A DNA stretch of 8,496 bases from Phenylobacterium sp. (GTDB lineage Bacteria; Pseudomonadota; Alphaproteobacteria; Caulobacterales; Caulobacteraceae). Made by a program: the position numbers and the translations under genes. The stretch is taken from positions 1 to 8,496 of the forward strand of contig JANXXA010000195.1 in assembly GCA_025350885.1 (NCBI GenBank), read 5' to 3'. Positions 1-5,773 of the stretch are shown one piece after another. The notes beneath the pieces are model-generated. The model was not told the DNA's origin and did not search any database. It worked only from the letters and a program-made list of their open reading frames with translations. Within the stretch, counting starts at the first letter, position 1; every line of letters begins with the position of its first letter.

Positions 1-662
1 CGCCGCACGATCTGCACGCAGCGGAACAGCAGCAGGTTGTCGATGGCGGTGACCAGGCCGCCGGGCTCGGCGACGCTGAGATATTCCGCCGGCATCAGCA
101 CCCGGCCGCTGTCGTCGCGCAGCCGCGTGAAGCTCTCGTAGAACTGGGTCTTGCGCTGCGGCAGGCCGACGATCGGCTGCAGGAAGAGGTCGACACGGTT
201 CTCGGCCAGGGCCTGGCGCACCGTCTCCAGAAGGGCCGGGGCCTGGCCGGGTTCGCGGCCCAGGCGGGGCGGAAAGGCCGGCGCCTCGCTCGGATCGTCG
301 AGCCGAAGGCGCATGCGCTCGACCAGATCCTCCAGCATGTGGACCTCATCGACCAGCGCCACGGACCGCTGCGCGTCGTCGGCGACGGCGTCGAAAATCT
401 CGCTGACCCGGGCGTCGAGCGCCTCCACCTGGCCAAGCAGGATCGCGTGCGCCTCGCGCACCGCCTCGACGTCGCCCTTGATCGCGCCGGTCTCCAGGGC
501 ACGCTCGATCAGGCCGTGGAAGGCAAAGCACAGCCCCAGCCCGCCCACCAGGGCGGCCACGCCCGCGCCCCACCCGCCGCCGTTGCGCCACAGGGTCAGC
601 GAAACGATCAACGAGAGGCACAGGTAGGTTGCGCAGAGCAGCGCGAGCGTCAGCCGTCGCAT
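1..662 (-). CDS. tipF: TipF-like membrane EAL-domain flagellar regulator (N-terminal part, runs off the left edge)
   Basis: Open on the minus strand from ATG at 662 to the window edge (220 codons, no stop). Residues about 4-24 and 31-50 are two hydrophobic segments. Residues about 60-122 are charged and heptad-like, probably a coiled coil. An EAL (c-di-GMP phosphodiesterase-type) domain begins near residue 145, with AENRVDLFLQPIVGLPQ and then PAEYLSVAEPGGLVTAIDN. The order two helices, coiled coil, EAL is that of Caulobacter TipF, a c-di-GMP-binding protein that positions the flagellum at the new pole. The signature EAL motif reads E176-S-F-T-R180: the metal-ligand-type Glu and the Arg are kept but Ala-Leu is not, which fits a binding-only domain. 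The next in-frame stop upstream is at 723-725, with only a TTG at 713 as an alternative start; the ribosome site before 662 is poor. The rest of the EAL domain lies outside, so catalytic residues cannot be judged. Another degenerate EAL membrane protein is possible but less likely. Confidence 0.8.
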   Translation of the reverse strand, partial: MRRLTLALLCATYLCLSLIVSLTLWRNGGGWGAGVAALVGGLGLCFAFHGLIERALETGAIKGDVEAVREAHAILLGQVEALDARVSEIFDAVADDAQRSVALVDEVHMLEDLVERMRLRLDDPSEAPAFPPRLGREPGQAPALLETVRQALAENRVDLFLQPIVGLPQRKTQFYESFTRLRDDSGRVLMPAEYLSVAEPGGLVTAIDNLLLFRCVQIVR

Positions 663-861
663 GGTCCCGCCATCCGAATCACTCGCCCAGTATCCGCCGC
701 CCCGGCGGTGCAAGTCGAATGATTAACGGGCGGGCTCCGCGGCGGTAGGTCGCGCCTGTGTCGCGTTGCGCTCAGGTCCCAGCCGCGACCCCCAAGCCCT
801 CCTTGATCGGTGCGCCGACTCCAGCAAACTTGGGTCGCGTTGAGGGGCGGACGTTGGACGG
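663..861. promoter_or_regulatory. Divergent intergenic region between tipF and the membrane-protein gene
   Basis: This 199-bp stretch must hold the start signals of both divergent genes. It contains two GAnTC sites, at 676-680 (14 bp before the tipF start) and 817-821. Three more follow inside the plus-strand gene at 896, 972 and 983. On the minus strand at 726-719, TTAATCAT differs by one base from the TTAACCAT motif known for CtrA in Caulobacter; that is too weak to call alone. A GC-rich dyad pairs 784-791 with 832-839. No clear -35/-10 pair was recognised for either gene. Confidence 0.35.
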
Positions 862-1587
862 ATGGCGAGCGTAAACAGCGGACCGGCACGCACGAGATTC
901 TATATCGTCGTGGCGCTGATCGTGCTGAGTGCGGCGGTGGCCGGGTTCGCCAAGACGTTTTTCTGGCCGCTGAGTCACGGGCGATTCCACGCGCCGCCGG
1001 TCGTCTTCATCCACGGGATACTGGCGTTTTCCTGGGTGTTTTTGTTCGTGGTTCAGCCGTCCCTGATCCGGCACGGATGCTACGGGTTGCACAGGCGTTT
1101 AGGGGCCGTAGGGGCGGCGATTGCCTTGGCTCTGGCGGCCACAGGGCTGGCGGTGGGGATCTACGCGACCCGGAAGGATCTCGCAGCCGGGCTCGGCGAG
1201 CCTGCGGTTTCCAACCTGGTCGGGGTCTGCACCTCGATGGCGACGTTCCTGGGCCTAGTCACGGCGGCCGTGGCCCTGCGCGCCCGGCCGGAGACGCACA
1301 AGCGCCTGATGCTGCTGGCCAGCGTGCTCGTGGTCTGGCCGGCGTGGTTTCGGTTTCGGCATTATTTTCCCGACGTCCCCAGGCCCGAGATCGTGTTCGC
1401 CCTGCTCCCGCTGGTGGCGCTCATCCTCCTGGCCATGCTCCGAGACCGGATGGTCGTTGGAAGGGTGCATCCGGCGTACCTGTGGGCAGGTTCAGGCTTG
1501 ATCGGCGAGCAGATCGCCGAGGCGGCGCTCTATGACACCGCCCCGTGGCGGGCGGTCGCGCACGCGATCTATGATGGCCTGACCTAG
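862..1587 (+). CDS. Seven-helix membrane protein of unknown function
   Basis: The protein has 241 aa. Hydrophobic segments lie at about residues 12-30, 46-66, 79-101, 117-138, 146-163, 174-194 and 204-222, so about seven helices in the cytoplasmic membrane. It has motifs typical of small poly-helical proteins with conserved histidines: FIHG (His51) in helix 2 followed by W and Q, LHRRLG (His77) at the start of helix 3, and ETHKRLM (His146) at the start of helix 5. The pattern recalls DUF2306-like membrane proteins, but I cannot place it in a named family, and heme or metal binding by the histidines is only a guess. The start at 862 precedes the first helix by 11 residues; no strong Shine-Dalgarno is present, only GGACGG directly before the ATG. 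It is divergent from tipF, convergent with the remnant that follows, and appears to be a single-gene unit. Confidence 0.75.
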   Translation: MASVNSGPARTRFYIVVALIVLSAAVAGFAKTFFWPLSHGRFHAPPVVFIHGILAFSWVFLFVVQPSLIRHGCYGLHRRLGAVGAAIALALAATGLAVGIYATRKDLAAGLGEPAVSNLVGVCTSMATFLGLVTAAVALRARPETHKRLMLLASVLVVWPAWFRFRHYFPDVPRPEIVFALLPLVALILLAMLRDRMVVGRVHPAYLWAGSGLIGEQIAEAALYDTAPWRAVAHAIYDGLT

Positions 1588-1602
1588 CAGAGGAGGGCGC
1601 GC

Positions 1603-1680
1603 CTACCCCTCCACCGGGATCCACCATTCCACCCAGGCGCCTAGCCGGTCGGGGGCGAATTCTTCGGGATAGACCTCGGT
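1603..1680 (-). pseudogene. C-terminal remnant of a GyrI-like (AraC-effector-binding type) protein
   Basis: Read on the minus strand from 1680 to a TAG at 1605-1603, this encodes 25 residues beginning TEVYPEEF and ending WVEWWIPVEG. The spacing of E-x-Y near the start and WIPV just before the stop matches the usual C-terminus of GyrI-like small-molecule-binding domains, found alone or at the end of AraC-type regulators. Upstream the frame enters the inverted-repeat element and meets a TAG at 1707-1705. No matching N-terminal part lies between the element and hbd. It therefore appears to be the tail of a gene whose remainder is lost. The family call rests on a short stretch and is tentative. 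Confidence 0.45.
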
Positions 1681-1764
1681 TAAGGTGACACTGTAAGAAA
1701 TAGCCTATCTGCTCCGCTCCGCCTGATCGATGCGGAATCTATTTCATACAGTGTCACCTTAACC
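1678..1764. repeat. 87-bp MITE/REP-like element with 26-bp terminal inverted repeats
   Basis: The arms 1678-1703 and 1739-1764 are inverted copies identical at 25 of 26 positions; the only mismatch pairs 1696 with 1746. The outer part of the left arm reads GGTTAAGGTGACACTGTA. The 35-bp centre (1704-1738) contains a smaller dyad (1718-1722 with 1732-1736), and a GAATC site spans 1735-1739 at the centre/right-arm junction. The arms are much richer in A+T than the surroundings. No clear target-site duplication was seen. The element encodes no protein, so it would need a transposase elsewhere, or it is a dispersed intergenic repeat. It lies between convergent genes and as RNA would form a long hairpin on either strand, so it could also act as a two-way terminator, although it lacks a GC-rich stem followed by a T-run. 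Confidence 0.75.
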
Positions 1765-1806
1765 CCGGAAACTCCTCAACCCAGGCGAAGCCGAGAGAGC
1801 GGAGGT

Positions 1807-2685
1807 CTACCGCGTGGGGACCGGAACTTCGCCGCGGTAGTCGTAGAAGCCGCGGTTGGCCTTGCGGCCGAGCCAGCCGGCTTCGACGTATTTCACCAGC
1901 AGCGGACAGGGCCGGTACTTCGAGTCCGCGAGGCCCTCGTAGAGCACGTTCATGATCGACAGCACGGTGTCCAGGCCGATGAAATCGCCGAGCTCCAGCG
2001 GCCCCATCGGGTGGTTGGCGCCCAGCTTCATGGCGGTGTCGATGGCCTCCACCGTGCCGACGCCTTCGTAGAGGGTGTAGATCGCTTCGTTGATCATCGG
2101 CACCAGGATGCGGTTGACGATGAAGGCCGGAAAATCCTCGGCGTTGGAGGTGGTCTTGCCCAGCGACTGGGCGAACTTCACCGCGGTCTCGTAGGTGTCG
2201 GGACCGGTGGCGATGCCGCGGATGATCTCCACCAGCTTCATCAGCGGCGCCGGGTTCATGAAGTGCAGGCCGATGAACCGGTCCGGCCGATCGGTGGCGG
2301 CGGCCAGCCGGGTGATCGAGATCGACGAGGTGTTGGAGGCCAGCAGGGTGGAGGCAGACAGGTGCGGCCCGAGCGCCTTGAAAATGGTTTTCTTGGTCTC
2401 TTCGTTCTCGGTGGCCGCCTCGATGGCCAGGTCGGTCGACCCGATGGTCTGCAGCTCCGGCGCCGCGGTGATCCGCGCAAGCGCTGAGTCCATCGCTGCC
2501 TGGTCGATGATGCCGCGCACCACCTGGCGGGTCATGTTGCGGTGGATCATCTCCAGCCCGGCGTCGATCCGCTCGGCGCTGACGTCATGCAGCAGCACCT
2601 GATAGCCGCCCAGCGCCACCACATGGGCGATGCCGGTCCCCATCTGGCCCGCGCCGATGACGCCGACCGACTTGATCTGAACCAT
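1807..2685 (-). CDS. hbd: 3-hydroxybutyryl-CoA dehydrogenase
   Basis: The protein has 292 aa, the full length of short-chain 3-hydroxyacyl-CoA dehydrogenases. It oxidises (S)-3-hydroxybutyryl-CoA (and probably other short 3-hydroxyacyl-CoAs) to the 3-oxoacyl-CoA with NAD(P), or runs the reverse reaction, in the cytosol. The Rossmann fold starts with GAGQMG (residues 11-16). The acidic residue after beta-2 is Asp34. The active-site set is Ser120 (NTSS), His141 (HFMNP), Glu153 and Asn191 (VNR). These have the same spacings as the catalytic Ser-His-Glu-Asn set of mitochondrial HAD, so the enzyme should be active. The C-terminal domain (about 190-285) has the usual GPLELGDFIGLD and RKANRGFYDY motifs. 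It is downstream of etfB-etfA-DUF4926 on the same strand, behind a 176-bp gap containing hairpins, so it may be co-transcribed or have its own promoter. The ribosome site before 2685 is weak. Confidence 0.95.
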   Translation of the reverse strand: MVQIKSVGVIGAGQMGTGIAHVVALGGYQVLLHDVSAERIDAGLEMIHRNMTRQVVRGIIDQAAMDSALARITAAPELQTIGSTDLAIEAATENEETKKTIFKALGPHLSASTLLASNTSSISITRLAAATDRPDRFIGLHFMNPAPLMKLVEIIRGIATGPDTYETAVKFAQSLGKTTSNAEDFPAFIVNRILVPMINEAIYTLYEGVGTVEAIDTAMKLGANHPMGPLELGDFIGLDTVLSIMNVLYEGLADSKYRPCPLLVKYVEAGWLGRKANRGFYDYRGEVPVPTR

Positions 2686-2771
2686 TCCGCATAAGCCTCA
2701 GCTGAGCGGCCGCGCCTTCGTTCCCCAGGGAAATCGGCGGGCGGCCAAGTTTGTGTCAGCTTTCTAACATG

Positions 2772-2820
2772 GCGGCGCCGTACTGCCGCAAGCTTTTGCT
2801 GCGCCGCAGCGTGGCGCCGC
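2772..2820. repeat. Long imperfect inverted repeat in the DUF4926-hbd gap
   Basis: An outer 8-bp stem pairs 2772-2779 with 2813-2820. After a 3x3 internal loop, CTGC at 2783-2786 pairs with GCAG at 2806-2809. The apex (2791-2800) is the self-complementary AGCTTTTGCT. The resulting 49-nt hairpin would form in RNA about 87 nt before the hbd start. It could be a leader structure, a processing site between etf and hbd messages, or a chance product of high GC. No T-run follows it on the minus strand. Confidence 0.45.
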
Positions 2821-2830
2821 AGTGGGCGTC

Positions 2831-2845
2831 GTCAGCGCCGCTGAC
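2831..2845 (-). terminator. Short hairpin after the DUF4926 gene, possible terminator or processing site
   Basis: GTCAGC and GCTGAC form a perfect 6-bp stem with a 3-nt loop, starting 16 nt after the DUF4926 stop. No T-run follows on the minus strand, so intrinsic termination is doubtful. Together with the hairpin at 2772-2820 it could lower read-through from etfBA into hbd. Confidence 0.3.
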
Positions 2846-2861
2846 CTCGCCGGCCGGCCAG

Positions 2862-3059
2862 CTAAGCCATCGGACCGCCTGCGAGCGCCACATCTGCGGC
2901 CGGAACCGCCGCCAACAGCGCTGTACGCCCATCGACGCCCACAAATTCGACTTCGTAGGCCCCATCGTGAACATGCACGACCGCGCCTTCGGAACCCGCA
3001 GACAGACCGAGATCCGGCCGGTCGCGCCGCAGGGAGACGATGTCCAACAGGCCGATCAT
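2862..3059 (-). CDS. DUF4926-family small protein
   Basis: The protein has 65 aa. It begins MIGLLDIVSLRRDRPDLGL, then GSEGAVVHVHDG (residues 22-33), then YEVEFVGVDGRTALL (35-49). This is the compact all-beta pattern of DUF4926: a start like 'LDVV-L--D-P--GL', a 'G--G-VVHV' strand pair and an 'EVEF-D--GRT' strand. DUF4926 proteins are cytosolic, about 60-70 aa, and have no established biochemical role. The gene starts 26 nt after the etfA stop on the same strand, so it is probably the third gene of the etf operon. The final residues (VALAGGPMA) are loose and carry no motif. The family call is firm; any function in flavoprotein metabolism is unproven. Confidence 0.8.
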   Translation of the reverse strand: MIGLLDIVSLRRDRPDLGLSAGSEGAVVHVHDGAYEVEFVGVDGRTALLAAVPAADVALAGGPMA

Positions 3060-3085
3060 GACCTGTTTTCCCGCAGTCGCCCCGC

Positions 3086-4030
3086 TTACTTCCCCGCGGC
3101 TGTCAGGGCGGCCATCAGGTCCGGCACGGCCGTCTTGTAGTCGGCGACCAGGCCGTAGTCGGCGACCTGGAAAATTGGCGCGTCGGCGTCCTTGTTGATC
3201 GCCACGATCACCTTGGAGTCCTTCATGCCGGCCAAATGTTGGATAGCGCCGGAGATGCCGATGGCGATGTAGAGTTCGGGCGCCACCACCTTGCCGGTCT
3301 GGCCGACCTGATAGTCGTTGGGGGCGTAGCCGGCATCGACGGCGGCGCGACTGGCGCCAACCGCGGCGCCCAGCTTGTCGGCCAGCGGCTCGATCACCTT
3401 CTGGAACTCTTCGGCCGAGCCCATGGCGCGACCGCCGGAGACCACGATCTTGGCGCCGGAGAGCTCGGGGCGCGCCGACTTCACCAGCTTCTGGTCGACG
3501 AAGTGGGTCTTTGCGGGCTTGGCCGGGGCGGGAATGGTCTCCACCTTCGCCGAGCCGCCGTCCGCCGCCGCCTTGAAGACGGTGGGCCGCACGGTGATCA
3601 CCTTCTTGGCGTCGGAGGACTGTACCGTTTCCAGCGCGTTGCCGGCATAGATCGGGCGCACGAAGGTCGAGGCGTCGATGACCTCGACGATCTCGGAGAT
3701 CTGCGCCACGTCCAGCCGGGCGGCGATCCGCGGGCTGAAATTCTTGCCCTGGCTGGTCGCCGGCGTCAGCACCGCGTCGTAGTCGGCCATCAGGGGAACA
3801 ACGAGGGCTTCCATGCTTTCGGCCAGGCCCTCGCCCAGCTCGGCGCTTTCGGCCAGCAGCACCTTGCGCACGCCGGTGATCTTGGCGCCGGCGTCGGCCA
3901 CGGCCTTGCAGCCCTGGCCGGCGACCAGCAGGTCCACGTCGGCCGACAGCTGCAGCGCCGCGGTCACGGTCTTTTCGGTGGTGTCGCGCAGGTGGGCGTT
4001 GTCGTGGTCGGCGATGACAAGAACGGCCAT
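3086..4030 (-). CDS. etfA: Electron transfer flavoprotein alpha subunit
   Basis: The protein has 314 aa, typical of group I EtfA. With EtfB it forms the soluble FAD/AMP heterodimer that accepts electrons from acyl-CoA and related dehydrogenases and passes them to ETF:ubiquinone oxidoreductase in the membrane. The N-terminal alpha/beta domain (about 1-185) starts [10 protein letters not shown]. The C-terminal FAD-binding domain has [13 protein letters not shown] (197-209), [15 protein letters not shown] (221-235) and [18 protein letters not shown] (241-258) with [10 protein letters not shown] just after, which is the EtfA signature. The ending is [15 protein letters not shown] followed by a short helix. 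An open frame reaches 4372, but the true start is the ATG at 4030: its A overlaps the last base of the etfB stop (TGATG) and the protein then begins as EtfA proteins do. The 1-nt overlap implies translational coupling and equal subunit supply. Confidence 0.97.
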   Translation of the reverse strand: MAVLVIADHDNAHLRDTTEKTVTAALQLSADVDLLVAGQGCKAVADAGAKITGVRKVLLAESAELGEGLAESMEALVVPLMADYDAVLTPATSQGKNFSPRIAARLDVAQISEIVEVIDASTFVRPIYAGNALETVQSSDAKKVITVRPTVFKAAADGGSAKVETIPAPAKPAKTHFVDQKLVKSARPELSGAKIVVSGGRAMGSAEEFQKVIEPLADKLGAAVGASRAAVDAGYAPNDYQVGQTGKVVAPELYIAIGISGAIQHLAGMKDSKVIVAINKDADAPIFQVADYGLVADYKTAVPDLMAALTAAGK

Positions 4031-4779
4031 CAGAGCACCCCCGCTTCGGTCTTCAGCTTGGCCACCAGATCGGCGGCGGTTTCCACCTTGACGCCGCCGG
4101 CGCGCTTGGCGGGCTCGGTCACCTTGACCACCTTCAGCCGCGGCGCCGTGTCGACGCCGAGCGAAGCGAGCTCCTCGATGGCGAGCTCCTTCTTCTTGGC
4201 CTTCATGATGTTGGGCAGGCTGGCATAGCGGGGCTCGTTCAGCCGCAGGTCGGCGGTGACGATGCCCGGCAGGTCGATCTCCAGGGTCTGCAGGCCGCCA
4301 TCGACTTCGCGGGTCACCTTGGCCTTGCCGCCGGCCACCTCGATCGCCGAGGCGAAGGTCGCCTGCGGCCAATCGAGCAGGGTCGCCAGCATCTGGCCGG
4401 TCGCGTTGTTGTCGCCGTCGATCGCCTGCTTGCCCATCACCACCAGGTCGGGGCTTTCGCGGCCGATGATCGCGGCCAGCACCTTGGCGACGGCCAGCGG
4501 CTCCAGGTCCTCCGTGGTCTGCACCAGGATCGCCCGGTCGGCGCCCATGGCCAGCGCCGTGCGCAGGGTCTCGCTGGCCTGGGGCGGGCCGATGGAGATG
4601 GCGACGACCTCGGTGGCGACACCCTTCTCGCGCAGGCGCACGGCCTCTTCGACGGCGATCTCGCAGAACGGATTCATCGACATCTTCACATTGGCGAGGT
4701 CGACGCCTGTCTGGTCGGGCTTCACCCGGGCCTTGACGTTATAATCGATCACCCGCTTGACCGGGACCAACACCTTCAT
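4030..4779 (-). CDS. etfB: Electron transfer flavoprotein beta subunit
   Basis: The protein has 249 aa, normal for EtfB. It starts [20 protein letters not shown] and has [14 protein letters not shown] (36-49). [18 protein letters not shown] (115-132) is the AMP-binding stretch. [13 protein letters not shown] (160-172) leads into the beta-subunit signature [20 protein letters not shown] (178-197). That last segment contains the recognition loop with the Leu anchor that docks on partner dehydrogenases. The protein binds AMP structurally and gives the dimer its partner specificity. It is the first gene of the minus-strand run etfB-etfA-DUF4926-hbd. The only Shine-Dalgarno-like sequence is GAGG about 13 nt upstream. 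A promoter candidate lies about 47 nt upstream. Confidence 0.97.
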   Translation of the reverse strand: MKVLVPVKRVIDYNVKARVKPDQTGVDLANVKMSMNPFCEIAVEEAVRLREKGVATEVVAISIGPPQASETLRTALAMGADRAILVQTTEDLEPLAVAKVLAAIIGRESPDLVVMGKQAIDGDNNATGQMLATLLDWPQATFASAIEVAGGKAKVTREVDGGLQTLEIDLPGIVTADLRLNEPRYASLPNIMKAKKKELAIEELASLGVDTAPRLKVVKVTEPAKRAGGVKVETAADLVAKLKTEAGVL

Positions 4780-4825
4780 GGGTTGCTAGCGCCTCAACTT
4801 TGCTGTGGGAAACAGGGCAGAGCGG

Positions 4826-4853
4826 GCAATAGCGGTTCCCGCGCGGTTTGCAA
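4826..4853 (-). promoter_or_regulatory. Candidate promoter of the etfB operon
   Basis: On the minus strand TTGCAA (4853-4848) is followed after 14 bases by GCTATTGC (4833-4826). This resembles the Caulobacter housekeeping layout TTGaCgS - GCtANAWC, with about 6 of 8 matches in the -10 part. It ends 46 bases before the etfB start codon. The match is partial and was found by eye. Confidence 0.35.
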
Positions 4854-4912
4854 ATATCCGCACGCCGCGACGCAGCTAGCCAAGCGGCCACTCGATCCGG
4901 TAAAATCGTCGC

Positions 4913-5179
4913 ATGAACCCGACCATCGACCGCCTGAAGCTGATCTTCCTGGGCATCTTCGCCGTCGCCAACCTGGGCATCCTGGTCTGGACCGTGGGCT
5001 GGGCCTGGCCGCAGGAAAGGTGCAACGACGCCCATCGCTGGTGGGACCACTCGCAACGGGTCTGCGCCCAGCCGGTGCTGATCTCCGACCTCACCGGCCG
5101 GGTGATCGCCGACCCCAAGGCCCGCGCCGAGGCCATGGCCGCCATCGGCCGGCGGGCGCCTGCGCCTCCCAAACCCTAG
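4913..5179 (+). CDS. Small single-helix membrane protein of unknown function
   Basis: The protein has 88 aa. Residues about 9-30 form one hydrophobic segment, preceded by a short cytoplasmic tail with Arg and Lys. The rest is probably periplasmic, with Cys37 and Cys51 flanking RWWD (42-45), followed by a short strand-like stretch (PVLISDLTGRVI, 54-65). The C-terminus is rich in Ala and Pro. The two Cys could form a disulfide. I do not recognise a named family. It is divergent from etfB (133-bp gap) and converges on the adenosyltransferase gene so closely that both stops use the same CTAG (5176-5179). The start at 4913 is supported by the position of the helix; the ribosome site is weak. Ordered residue composition and absence of a better opposite-strand gene support it as real. 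Confidence 0.7.
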   Translation: MNPTIDRLKLIFLGIFAVANLGILVWTVGWAWPQERCNDAHRWWDHSQRVCAQPVLISDLTGRVIADPKARAEAMAAIGRRAPAPPKP

Positions 5180-5766
5180 CGCGTGGCCCCGGATTTCCAG
5201 AACACCTCGGCGGCGCCACGGTCATTGGCAAAGCGTGCGGCGACGAACAGCAGGTCCGAGAGCCGGTTGAGATAGCGCATCGCCGGGCCGCTGACCGGCT
5301 CGCCGGCTTCGACCAGGCGCACGGCGTCGCGCTCGGCGCGACGGCAGACGGTGCGGGCCAGGTGCAGGGCCGCGGCCGCCGGCGTCCCGCCCGGCAGGAC
5401 AAAGGAAGCGAGCGGCGGCAGGGCTGCATTCAGCGCGTCGATCTCGCCCTCCAGCCGCGCCACCTGGCTGTCGAGAATGCGCAGCACCGAGCCCGGCGCC
5501 TCGTCGGCCCGGGGCGGCGTCGACAGGTCGGCGCCCAGATCGAACAGCTCGTTCTGGACCCGCGCCAGCATCAGGTCGAGATCGGGGGTGTCGGGATGGG
5601 GCTGCGCAGGCGTGTACAGACGCGCCAGGCCCAGGCAGGCGTTGGTCTCGTCGACCGCGCCATAGGCCTCGACCCGAAGGTTGGCCTTGCTCACCGCGGC
5701 GCCGGTGGACAGACGGGTCGTTCCGGCGTCGCCGGTGCGCGTGTAGATACGGTTGAGCGTGACCAT
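5176..5766 (-). CDS. pduO: ATP:cob(I)alamin adenosyltransferase, PduO type
   Basis: The protein has 196 aa. It transfers the adenosyl group of ATP to cob(I)alamin to give adenosylcobalamin in the cytosol; the PduO/MMAB type forms a trimer with sites between subunits. N-terminal ATP-binding motif RIYTRTGDAGTT is at 6-17, followed by VEAYGAVDETNACLG (32-46), QNELFDLGADLSTP (71-84), FVLPGGTPAAAALHLARTV (122-140) with CRRAER just after, and RYLNRLSDLLFVAAR (164-178), all at the usual places of the family. The catalytic Arg/Asp/Asn positions of the last two motifs appear intact. It lies 7 nt behind the HIG1 gene and is probably translated from the same message. Its stop overlaps that of the convergent 88-aa gene. 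Its likely use is methylmalonyl-CoA mutase or another B12 enzyme not in this window; this is inferred from pathway knowledge. Confidence 0.93.
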   Translation of the reverse strand: MVTLNRIYTRTGDAGTTRLSTGAAVSKANLRVEAYGAVDETNACLGLARLYTPAQPHPDTPDLDLMLARVQNELFDLGADLSTPPRADEAPGSVLRILDSQVARLEGEIDALNAALPPLASFVLPGGTPAAAALHLARTVCRRAERDAVRLVEAGEPVSGPAMRYLNRLSDLLFVAARFANDRGAAEVFWKSGATR

Positions 5767-5773
5767 CGGGCCG

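Noticed and set aside
784..839. 8-bp GC-rich dyad (784-791 with 832-839) in the tipF intergenic region
   Set aside because: It is short, has a 40-nt spacer, and such matches are expected by chance at this GC content.
810..1535. A 241-codon plus-strand frame overlapping the membrane-protein gene
   Set aside because: It is an Arg/Gly-rich shadow frame. The 862-1587 frame has coherent transmembrane segments and family-like motifs.
1765..1806. Whether the stretch between the element and the hbd stop is the lost upstream part of the GyrI-like gene
   Set aside because: Its minus-strand translation (LGFAWVEEFPG in one frame) does not match the expected part of a GyrI-like domain and runs into stops.
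3236..4228. A 330-codon plus-strand open frame opposite etfA and etfB
   Set aside because: The product is His/Gly/Arg-rich low-complexity sequence with no domain. It is the antisense shadow of two firmly identified genes in GC-rich DNA.
4031..4372. N-terminal extension of the etfA frame upstream of 4030
   Set aside because: This part overlaps etfB in another frame and translates to Arg/Gly-rich sequence. EtfA homology starts at the ATG at 4030, coupled to the etfB stop.
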